The notes beneath the pieces were generated by a model, which saw only the letters and a program-made list of their open reading frames with translations, searched no databases and had not been told where the DNA came from. Positions 5,250-11,144 of a stretch of DNA of 12,775 nt are shown here, one piece after another. Made by a program: the position numbers and the translations under genes. The DNA lies in assembly GCA_012728775.1 (NCBI GenBank), contig JAAYEN010000224.1:1-12775 (forward strand). Reading direction: 5' to 3'. This stretch comes from Tissierellia bacterium (GTDB taxonomy: Bacteria > Bacillota_A > Clostridia > Tissierellales > Peptoniphilaceae). The first letter of the stretch is position 1. Each line of letters starts with the position of its first letter.

Positions 5250-5975
5250 ATGAAAATAAAAATAAAATTTTGGGTTTTAATTTTAGTATTGTTGATAATA
5301 CTTCCATCTATTTCTCAGGCAAATGCTGCAGAACCTCCTAGGATTACCATTGTAGGAACAAATCTTCCAAAAGACTTAAAAATCTCTGCAGTTTTAGTCT
5401 ATGAAGATGGTGACACCAAAAAAGGTGAGTTTCAAAGATCCAACAAGTTATGGGAAGATTATTTTAGGCTATATAGCTTAGGTTATTCTCCAAAAGATAT
5501 TGTCGAAGAATATTTAGTTATTGAAACTAGAGGAAAAACTCAAAAAATAGAATATCCAGATTCTTATAAATTATATAATCAGCTTTATTATCTAAATTTA
5601 GAGGATATGACCCTAAGTCAGGAAACGTATATGATAAGGACTTACTTGTTAATAGCTTTGAGAGTAATCTTGACTTTGATTATAGAAGGAGTGGTGTTGT
5701 TTGCTTTTGGTTTTAGAGAAAAGCGAACTTATATAGCTTTTCTAATAGTAAATATTTTAACCCAGGGCATTTTGAATTATTCTTTTAGTGGTCCTAATTT
5801 ATCATATATATGGTGGATTATGTTTTTATTCTTAGAATTTTCAGTAATTCTAATTGAGATATTAGCTTTTAGAACATTGATTAAAGAAGAGGGAAGAGTT
5901 ATTAATTTTACTATAGTGGCTAATATTTTAAGTTTAATAGTTGGAGGTTTGATGATTTCAGCATTACCAATATAA
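5250..5975 (+). CDS. Membrane protein with N-terminal exported domain and four C-terminal helices
   Basis: A 241-residue protein; ATG at 5250 is chosen because AGGAGGG (5238-5244) precedes it, rather than the ATG at 5235 that overlaps the ribosome site. It has a signal peptide (about 1-27, SQANAAE), an exported domain of about 100 residues (TIVGTNLPKDLKISAVLVYEDG...) and four hydrophobic segments at about 131-153, 159-178, 185-207 and 218-238. No catalytic or transport motif is evident and I do not recognise a named family; the architecture resembles uncharacterised membrane proteins of Gram-positive anaerobes. It probably lay directly behind tRNA-Leu before the cassette arrived. It shares a bidirectional terminator with the convergent amidohydrolase gene. 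Confidence 0.8.
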   Translation: MKIKIKFWVLILVLLIILPSISQANAAEPPRITIVGTNLPKDLKISAVLVYEDGDTKKGEFQRSNKLWEDYFRLYSLGYSPKDIVEEYLVIETRGKTQKIEYPDSYKLYNQLYYLNLEDMTLSQETYMIRTYLLIALRVILTLIIEGVVLFAFGFREKRTYIAFLIVNILTQGILNYSFSGPNLSYIWWIMFLFLEFSVILIEILAFRTLIKEEGRVINFTIVANILSLIVGGLMISALPI

Positions 5976-5976
5976 T

Positions 5977-6033
5977 AAAATAAATAATCATAAAAAGACA
6001 CTTATAAAGCATCTTTTTATGATTATTTATTTT
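5977..6033. terminator. Bidirectional terminator between convergent genes
   Basis: TAAATAATCATAAAAAGA (5981-5998) is the exact complement of 6012-6029, with four more A-T pairs outside it, giving a 22-bp perfect stem around a 13-nt loop. A/T-rich arms supply T-tracts on both strands, so it serves both the membrane-protein gene and the minus-strand amidohydrolase. Confidence 0.9.
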
Positions 6034-6037
6034 AATT

Positions 6038-7294
6038 TTATTTATCTTGAAGATATTCAATTGTGCTTGTAATTACATTGTATGCTACTAGCATATCTTC
6101 TTCGTTAAAGTCAAACTTGTCGTTGTGATGTCCTGCTTTTAAATCGGATCCGATTAGTAAGTGAATGGACTTTCCGCCATCTTCAGAAACTTTGTTCATA
6201 AAGTATGTTACATCTTCTGAGGCATTAAAATTATTATTTCTAACGGTGTCATAACCTTTTGATTTCAATAAGTCATCAATTTCTTTATAAAATACTTCAT
6301 CGTGTACTTTAATAGCTTGACCTGCTCCTACTTCTTTGACTTCAAAATCTACACCGTATTGTTTTGCGGCACCTTCTACAACTTCATTAGTTCTTTTTAT
6401 TAAATATTCAACGATTTCGTCAATTTCTCCTCGTACTTCCATTTTGAAAGATGCGTTTCCTGGAACGACATTTCTGCCTGTACCACCTTGAGCTACACCT
6501 ACATTTAATCTACTCATACCTTTAGAAATTTGTGGCAGTGTATGCAAACTCAAAATTGCACTAGATGCTGCAAGAAGTGCGTTGTTTCCATCTTCTGGAT
6601 TAACTCCTGCATGGGCGCTTCTACCATTTAATTCTACATCTATTTTGGAAGTAGCGAAAATTCCCACAGAACCTACACCTATTTTACCAGAAGGTAAATT
6701 TATACCTAGGTGCATTGCTAGGAAGTAATCTATATTATTAAAGTGTTGAGTATTTATCATACTAAGAGCACCCCTAGCTCCTTCTTCTGCTGGCTGGAAT
6801 GCAATAACGTATTGACCTTTTAAATTTTTGCGATTATCCATTAACCACTTAGCGACAAATAATCCAATAGTCATATGTCCATCGTGGGCGCATCCATGCA
6901 TAGCTTTAGGGTTTGTAGATGAAAAGCCTTCGTCTACTGGTCTATGTCCCGGATTACTGTTTTCTTGTAAATCATTGGCATCTATATCAAATCGAAGTCC
7001 AATGGTAGGGCCTGGTTGCCCTGTGTCCAATTTGACTATGGCTCCTGTATACCCTTCTAAAATTTGGGATATATCAAAATCTGCGTTGATTTTTATGTGG
7101 TCTTTGTGTGCGTTTATGGTTTCTTTAGTAGGAAATCCCATTCTGGGACCTCCGTGGATACTTTTACCATATTCTACTGCATATCCCATATCTTTTAGTC
7201 TATTAATTAATTCGACAGTTGTTTGGAATTCTAGCCATGCTGGTTCTGGTATTGTGTGGAAAAATCTCCTGATTTTTATCATTTCTTGTAACAT
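6038..7294 (-). CDS. M20D-family amidohydrolase, AbgA-like (aminoacyl/p-aminobenzoyl-glutamate hydrolase type)
   Basis: A 418-residue cytoplasmic metallo-amidohydrolase. Two-metal ligands of the M20D group are visible: C135 and H137 in MHGCAHDGH, E170-E171 in FQPAEEGARGA, H195 in AMHLG and H389/H390 in AGHHNDKFDFNEEDM. The dimerisation (lid) domain follows at about 215-330 (SKIDVELNGRSAHAGVNPEDGNNAL). The N-terminus RRFFHTIPEPAWLEF and the insert before the HGCAHDGH motif fit the AbgA branch better than IAA-amino acid or N-acetylcysteine deacetylases. Substrates in this branch are N-acyl amino acids or p-aminobenzoyl-glutamate; the exact one is not readable. The ribosome site GAGGAGG is on the minus strand (complement 7303-7308). 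It is divergent from the M19 dipeptidase. Confidence 0.9.
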   Translation of the reverse strand: MLQEMIKIRRFFHTIPEPAWLEFQTTVELINRLKDMGYAVEYGKSIHGGPRMGFPTKETINAHKDHIKINADFDISQILEGYTGAIVKLDTGQPGPTIGLRFDIDANDLQENSNPGHRPVDEGFSSTNPKAMHGCAHDGHMTIGLFVAKWLMDNRKNLKGQYVIAFQPAEEGARGALSMINTQHFNNIDYFLAMHLGINLPSGKIGVGSVGIFATSKIDVELNGRSAHAGVNPEDGNNALLAASSAILSLHTLPQISKGMSRLNVGVAQGGTGRNVVPGNASFKMEVRGEIDEIVEYLIKRTNEVVEGAAKQYGVDFEVKEVGAGQAIKVHDEVFYKEIDDLLKSKGYDTVRNNNFNASEDVTYFMNKVSEDGGKSIHLLIGSDLKAGHHNDKFDFNEEDMLVAYNVITSTIEYLQDK

Positions 7295-7320
7295 AATTTT
7301 CGCCTCCTCTTATTACATTT

Positions 7321-7338
7321 ATATCAATTTATTGATAT
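7321..7338. promoter_or_regulatory. Palindrome in the divergent peptidase intergenic region (candidate operator)
   Basis: ATATCAAT-TT-ATTGATAT is a perfect 8-bp inverted repeat with a 2-bp spacer. It lies in the 111 bp between the two divergent peptidase genes and overlaps where the minus-strand -10 (TATAAA on that strand) would be. A site here could repress the amidohydrolase and influence the dipeptidase promoter. In AT-rich DNA such palindromes can occur by chance. Confidence 0.4.
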
Positions 7339-7352
7339 TCTAAACATTTATA

Positions 7353-7381
7353 AAGACATAAAGGGAAATTACTGGTATTAT
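7353..7381 (+). promoter_or_regulatory. Promoter of the M19 dipeptidase gene
   Basis: AAGACA (7353-7358), a 17-bp spacer and the extended -10 TGgTATTAT (TATTAT 7376-7381). The start would fall near 7388, just upstream of AGGAGG (7393-7398). Confidence 0.6.
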
Positions 7382-7405
7382 TTAAATAATATAGGAGGAT
7401 TGGGA

Positions 7406-8368
7406 ATGAAGATAATTGACATGCATGTTGACACTTTATTAAAAATAATAGGTGGAAAAGTGAAAGGGGAAGAGATATCTCTTTTTGATAATAATATAAA
7501 TGTAGATTTAAATAGATTAAAAAGAAGTAATTACATAGGACAAGTATTTGCTTGTTATGTAGATTTAGGTGCTTCTCCTTTTACGAATAGTTACTATGGG
7601 GATGCTTTAGAGATGATTGATATTTTTAAAGGAGAGATTGGAAAGAATAAAAATTTAATTTCCCTTGCTACGGATTTAAAAACTCATTTGGAAAATCAAG
7701 AACAAGATCTTATAAGCGGATTTTTGTCTGTGGAAGAAGGTGGAATTATAGAAGAAGATCTTGAAAAAATAGATGAACTTTATAATCTGGGAGTTAGGTT
7801 TATCACTCTTACATGGAATTACGAAAATTCAATAGGATTTCCCAACTTCGAGGGGAAATATCAAAATGAAGGCTTAAAACCTTTTGGAAGAGAAGTTTTG
7901 GAGAAGATGGACGATTTAGGAATTGTTGTAGATGTATCCCATTTATCTGATGGTGGTTTTTACGATATTGTCAAATATGGAAAGAGACCATTTTTAGCCA
8001 CTCACTCCAATTCGAGAAAAGTACAAAACCATTTGAGAAATCTTTCTGACGATATGATAAAAGCCCTTGCCAATAAGGGTGGACTTATGGGACTTAACTT
8101 TTGCGATTTATTCTTGGAAGGAGATAAATCCACAATAGAGGGAATGATTAGACATTTTAAACATATCATAAACGTCGGTGGAGAAGATGTAATTGGATTG
8201 GGAACAGATTTTGATGGGATTTTTGAAGATAATTTAGAACTTAAGGGAGTAGAGGATACTCCGAAATTAATAGATGCTCTAGAAAGAGAAGGTATTAAAC
8301 CTAGGGTGATAGAAAAGTTTGGGTATAAAAATTTTGAAGATTTTCTATATAGATTTGAAAATTATTAG
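7406..8368 (+). CDS. Membrane dipeptidase-family (M19) metallopeptidase
   Basis: A 320-residue protein of the renal-dipeptidase (M19) fold, a binuclear zinc TIM barrel that hydrolyses dipeptides, often with broad specificity. Ligand residues are all present: H7 and D9 in IDMHVDT, E111 in SVEEGG, H179 in DVSHLSD, H200 in ATHSNSR and D268 in GLGTDFDG. There is no signal peptide, so it acts in the cytoplasm, as usual for Firmicutes homologues. ATG at 7406 is chosen over an upstream in-frame TTG because AGGAGG ends seven bases before it. It is followed after 87 bp by an OppA-type lipoprotein with its own promoter and no terminator between, so partial co-transcription is likely. The pairing suggests uptake and cleavage of peptides. 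Confidence 0.93.
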   Translation: MKIIDMHVDTLLKIIGGKVKGEEISLFDNNINVDLNRLKRSNYIGQVFACYVDLGASPFTNSYYGDALEMIDIFKGEIGKNKNLISLATDLKTHLENQEQDLISGFLSVEEGGIIEEDLEKIDELYNLGVRFITLTWNYENSIGFPNFEGKYQNEGLKPFGREVLEKMDDLGIVVDVSHLSDGGFYDIVKYGKRPFLATHSNSRKVQNHLRNLSDDMIKALANKGGLMGLNFCDLFLEGDKSTIEGMIRHFKHIINVGGEDVIGLGTDFDGIFEDNLELKGVEDTPKLIDALEREGIKPRVIEKFGYKNFEDFLYRFENY

Positions 8369-8402
8369 TTAGATATAACAATCTGAAATTGTATTATAAT
8401 AA

Positions 8403-8431
8403 TTGAAAAATGGTGGTTTCTTTGATAGAAT
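8403..8431 (+). promoter_or_regulatory. Promoter of the first OppA-type lipoprotein gene
   Basis: TTGAAA (8403-8408), exactly 17 bp, then TAGAAT (8426-8431): five of six consensus bases in each box. The start is near 8438, giving a leader of about 18 nt with GGAGG. Confidence 0.7.
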
Positions 8432-8455
8432 AGTTGAATGAAAAATGGAGGCGTT

Positions 8456-10000
8456 ATGAAAAAAATAATTACCTTATTTGCTTTGTTATTATTATTGACA
8501 AGTTGCAGTAAAGACGTAAAAGAAACTTCAGAAGATATTCCAGTGGAAGAAGTTACTGAAATTAATTTAGATGCTCCTTTTGTGGCTAGTTATTCCATGG
8601 GAATTTCAGACTTTAGACCATATACTTATATGCACCATGAGGGAAAAGCTATTTTACAAAACATACATGAAGGACTATATAAAATAGACGAAGATGGAAA
8701 TCTAAAGCCGGGAATCGCCAATGGGATTACAGTTTCGGAAGAAGATGGATACTTAGTTTATAGAATAGTTTTAAGAGATGGGGTAAAATTCCACAATGGC
8801 GAAGAACTTACTCCTGAAGATGTTCAATATTCTATATTTAGATATACAGGTCTTATTCCTGGAATTGATACGGCTAATATGGAGAATTCTAAGTATTGGA
8901 AAAATATGGTAAATGGAATGACCAGTGATGGATTTAAAAAAGGGAAAGTTGAAATCCTAGGAACTTCTGAAATTGTTTTATACTTAGATGATTATTATGG
9001 AGAAGAAGTTACCTCTAGTATATTGGCAGATACATTTATTGTGCCCCAAGGATATACAGAAGAAGATCAGGGAAAATTTCCAATTGGTTTAGGTCCATAT
9101 ATGTTTGTAGAAATGGACGCCCACAGTACAATAAAATTGACTCGTTTCGAGGATTATTACACAAAAAAACCTCAAATAAAAAATATTGAAATTGCAAATA
9201 TTCCTTTGAAAGAAGATAGAATAACTAATTTTACCAATGGTTCACTCCATTTAATTGACAGTTATCCTGTTTTAAGTGGGGAAGAAGATTTGGACAATTT
9301 AAGTACGGATATTTACTCTCTAGTATTCAATGTAGATGATCCTGTTTTTTCTAATATTGAGCTTAGGGAAGCTTTGTATTCTGGTGTAGATAAAAATAAA
9401 ATAAAAGAAGATGTTCTAGCCTTTAGTGGCGCAGTGGTTGAAACACCATTGAGCCCATATTTTAGTCCTTATCTAGAAGGATTAGAGATAGAAAAAAGCT
9501 ATAATCCTGAACGCTCACGTGAGCTAATTGCAAAGAACCCAGAATTTAAAGAGGAATTTTTTTCCATAGCATATATTGAAGAAGACTTTTTGTCTCAAGC
9601 AATTGGGGAGTTTGTAAGATATGATTTGCTGACTTTGGATCTTCAAGTAGAGTTGTTACCTCTTCCATATGAAGATTTTCAAAAATTTATTTTGGAAGAT
9701 AAAGCCTATGGCATGGCAATAGTAAGATTTACTGGAAATCATGACCCTTACAGAATTATGAATAGATTTACTACAAGAACTAGACTTAATATTTCGGACT
9801 TCTACCAATTAGATTACAACACGTTTTTGACAGACGATAGAAATAATTACCAAGGTATGTTTGATATGATAAAAAGAGATTATCCGGAATTATATTTAGT
9901 AGATCCAGGAACGTCTTTTAAAATCAATGAAAACTTTACAGGACCTAAGTATTATCCTTATCCATACTGGGATTTTAGTTCCATTAAATATGCTAAATAA
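8456..10000 (+). CDS. Extracellular solute-binding lipoprotein, family 5 (OppA/DppA type)
   Basis: A 514-residue lipoprotein that would capture peptides or similar solutes at the outer face of the membrane for an ABC importer. ATG at 8456 is preferred over 8438 because GGAGG (8447-8451) lies just before it. A lipoprotein signal, MKKIITLFALLLLLTSC, has its lipobox cysteine at residue 17. Family features: HEGLYKIDEDGNLKPGIA (about 71-88), VLRDGVKFHNGEELTPEDVQYS (about 105-126), GLGPYMFVE before the second lobe, and IELREALYSGVDK. The length is normal. No permease or ATPase gene follows: the next gene is an unrelated coiled-coil protein, so this is an orphan binding protein serving a transporter encoded elsewhere. 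Its terminator is split by copy 2 of the palindromic element. Confidence 0.92.
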   Translation: MKKIITLFALLLLLTSCSKDVKETSEDIPVEEVTEINLDAPFVASYSMGISDFRPYTYMHHEGKAILQNIHEGLYKIDEDGNLKPGIANGITVSEEDGYLVYRIVLRDGVKFHNGEELTPEDVQYSIFRYTGLIPGIDTANMENSKYWKNMVNGMTSDGFKKGKVEILGTSEIVLYLDDYYGEEVTSSILADTFIVPQGYTEEDQGKFPIGLGPYMFVEMDAHSTIKLTRFEDYYTKKPQIKNIEIANIPLKEDRITNFTNGSLHLIDSYPVLSGEEDLDNLSTDIYSLVFNVDDPVFSNIELREALYSGVDKNKIKEDVLAFSGAVVETPLSPYFSPYLEGLEIEKSYNPERSRELIAKNPEFKEEFFSIAYIEEDFLSQAIGEFVRYDLLTLDLQVELLPLPYEDFQKFILEDKAYGMAIVRFTGNHDPYRIMNRFTTRTRLNISDFYQLDYNTFLTDDRNNYQGMFDMIKRDYPELYLVDPGTSFKINENFTGPKYYPYPYWDFSSIKYAK

Positions 10001-10025
10001 ATAATTAAATTTTCAAATTGTAATA

Positions 10026-10050
10026 GCCTAGAATTTATCATAATTCTAGG
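10026..10050 (+). repeat. Terminator stem-loop, target-duplication copy A (element 2)
   Basis: A 25-nt sequence, GCCTAGAATT...AATTCTAGG, that is a 9-bp hairpin (CCTAGAATT / AATTCTAGG) around TATCAT. It is repeated without a single difference at 10168-10192 on the far side of the palindromic element. It has no T-tract of its own. Confidence 0.85.
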
Positions 10051-10167
10051 CGAGACTGCCCAAAAAGGTCTCCATATCATTCTTTTTCGAGTACCCTCGG
10101 CCGGCGGGCCATATACGCTCGAAAAAGAATGATATTCCGACCTTAATAAAGGGTTATCATCGTTCTT
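10051..10167 (-). mobile_element. Palindromic MITE-like element, copy 2 (inverted), inserted in a terminator
   Basis: The reverse complement of the copy at 3651-3766; the shared unit is 10053-10166 (114 bp). The central hairpin, including the 18-bp stem, the GGA/GGA internal loop and the GC-rich apical loop, is identical to copy 1 except for one C fewer in the loop. Differences are confined to the two outer shoulders: GATAACCC here versus GACAAACTC in copy 1 on one side, TTTTTGGG versus TTTGTCAA on the other. It is flanked by a perfect 25-nt direct repeat of a terminator hairpin. There is no ORF. Confidence 0.82.
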
Positions 10168-10199
10168 GCCTAGAATTTATCATAATTCTAGGTTTTATT
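10168..10199 (+). terminator. Terminator of the first OppA-type gene, copy B with T-tract
   Basis: A 9-bp stem, CCTAGAATT / AATTCTAGG, followed by TTTTATTT. This copy kept the T-tract. Together with the long hairpin of the inserted element it should give very efficient termination. Confidence 0.8.
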
Positions 10200-10297
10200 T
10201 GTAATGAATTTGAAATCAATTATTTAATAAGAAGTATATAATTATATAAAAGGGAAAAATACTAGAAAACATTTCAATTTAACCTTAGGAGGAACAT

Positions 10298-10747
10298 ATG
10301 AAATTAGCAGAAGCGTTGCAACTTAGAAAAGACTTACAAATGAGAGTATCCCATTTAGAAACTAGAATTATACAAAATGCAAGGGTGCAAGAGGGAGATA
10401 AGCCATCTGAAGACCCTAATCAACTTTTAAAGGAATTAGATAAAGATACAAAAGAATTAGAGGAGCTAATTGGAAGAATTAATATCGCCAATGCCACAAA
10501 AACTGTAGACGGGAAATCCATCACAGAATTAATTGCAAAAAGGGAAGTATTGTCAAGAAAAATTGATATTTTAAGAAATGTCAGATATGCTGCTGCCGAT
10601 TTAGCTAATAGAGCTTATGGAACTGATATAAAAGTAGTTAGTACTATTTCAGTACCTAAAATTCAAAAAGAAATAGATGATTTATCTAAGGAATATAGAG
10701 AATTGGAGTTAAAAATTCAAGAAACTAATTGGTTGACTGAAATTTAA
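10298..10747 (+). CDS. DIP1984/septicolysin-like coiled-coil protein
   Basis: A 149-residue, mostly helical, charged cytoplasmic protein. It matches the DIP1984 family closely in length and pattern: MKLAEALQLRKDLQMRVSHLETRI at the start, VQEGDKPSEDPNQLLKELD (about 30-48), TVDGKSITELIAKREVLSRKI (about 68-88), a central RYAAADLANRA, and the C-terminal STISVPKIQKEIDDLSKEYRELELKIQETNW. Some members were called septicolysin; the true role is unknown to me and pore formation should not be assumed. There is no signal peptide. AGGAGG (10287-10292) fixes the start. The gene stands alone, downstream of the palindromic element. Confidence 0.88.
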   Translation: MKLAEALQLRKDLQMRVSHLETRIIQNARVQEGDKPSEDPNQLLKELDKDTKELEELIGRINIANATKTVDGKSITELIAKREVLSRKIDILRNVRYAAADLANRAYGTDIKVVSTISVPKIQKEIDDLSKEYRELELKIQETNWLTEI

Positions 10748-10752
10748 TATAA

Positions 10753-10893
10753 ATGGTTGAATCAAGGGCGGGTGCAAAAAAACCTATAGACGAAAGTTTA
10801 CACTTACGGAAAAATGTTACAATAGCACATTTATTGAAAGATGTTAGAAAAAACATTTTAATAGATTACATTTATTACCACGCATCGACTTGA
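10753..10893 (+). CDS. Possible small protein, 46 residues, unrecognised
   Basis: An ATG-to-TGA frame reading MVESRAGAKKPIDESLHLRK... and ending IDYIYYHAST. It has a mixed, protein-like composition but no ribosome site (TTTAATATAA precedes it) and follows the DIP1984 gene by 5 bp. I recognise no family. A non-coding structured RNA is an equally good reading: AATCAAG near its start pairs with CTTGATT at its end, and small hairpins AAATGT/ACATTT and ATGTT/AACAT lie between. It could also be a gene remnant. Confidence 0.25.
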   Translation: MVESRAGAKKPIDESLHLRKNVTIAHLLKDVRKNILIDYIYYHAST

Positions 10894-10913
10894 TTAGGGA
10901 TAGGGTGGGGACG

Positions 10914-10946
10914 AGCCACGTTGCTTTTAGCGATGTGGCTTTTTTG
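10914..10946 (+). terminator. Intrinsic terminator downstream of the DIP1984 gene
   Basis: AGCCAC (10914-10919) pairs with GTGGCT (10935-10940), with an inner TTGC/GCGA extension around a short loop and a TTTTTT tract spanning 10940-10945. It ends the transcript that includes the DIP1984-like gene and the 10753-10893 stretch. Confidence 0.85.
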
Positions 10947-11065
10947 ATTTCAAATACATTATATTGAAAATTTCAATCAATATAAATATTAATTATCAGA
11001 TAAAAGAAATTATTTTTTATTAATACAATATTATTTAAGTATAATTTAGAATTAGTAAAATTGTG
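10947..11065. other. AT-rich intergenic stretch with a palindrome upstream of the second OppA gene
   Basis: No gene seen. ATTGAAA-A-TTTCAAT (10963-10977) is a perfect 7-bp palindrome, extended by ATAT on both sides with a small gap. The word TATTGAAA...TTT recurs in the leader hairpin at 11102-11127, so the two may be sites for one regulator. The rest is very AT-rich, as in an UP element or curved promoter DNA. Confidence 0.4.
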
Positions 11066-11094
11066 TTGCTATTATTTTGATTGACAGGTATAAT
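11066..11094 (+). promoter_or_regulatory. Promoter of the second OppA-type lipoprotein gene
   Basis: TTGCTA (11066-11071), exactly 17 bp, then a perfect TATAAT (11089-11094). A TTGACA at 11081-11086 lies inside the spacer and is badly placed to act as -35 for this box. The predicted start is near 11101, directly at the leader hairpin. Confidence 0.75.
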
Positions 11095-11101
11095 AAAACA
11101 A

Positions 11102-11127
11102 ATAAATTTCAGTTTATTGAAATTTAT
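11102..11127 (+). promoter_or_regulatory. Leader hairpin just after the predicted start
   Basis: ATAAATTTCA (11102-11111) and TGAAATTTAT (11118-11127) form a perfect 10-bp inverted repeat with a 6-nt loop, ending seven bases before AGGAGGG. It would sit at the very 5' end of the message, where it could stabilise the RNA or serve as an operator at +1. Confidence 0.5.
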
Positions 11128-11144
11128 CATTTTAGGAGGGGATT

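Noticed and set aside
6828..7343. Plus-strand open frame opposite the amidohydrolase
   Set aside because: It is a shadow of the strongly conserved M20D gene on the other strand, without a promoter, ribosome site or recognisable domain.
10890..10946. T-box leader suggested by AGGGTGGGGACGAGCC before a terminator
   Set aside because: The T-box antiterminator consensus (GGGTGGNACCGCG) is not matched, and no amino-acid or tRNA-synthetase gene follows directly.
11081..11094. TTGACA next to TATAAT as a promoter pair
   Set aside because: Only two bases separate them; TTGCTA at 11066 has the correct 17-bp spacing.
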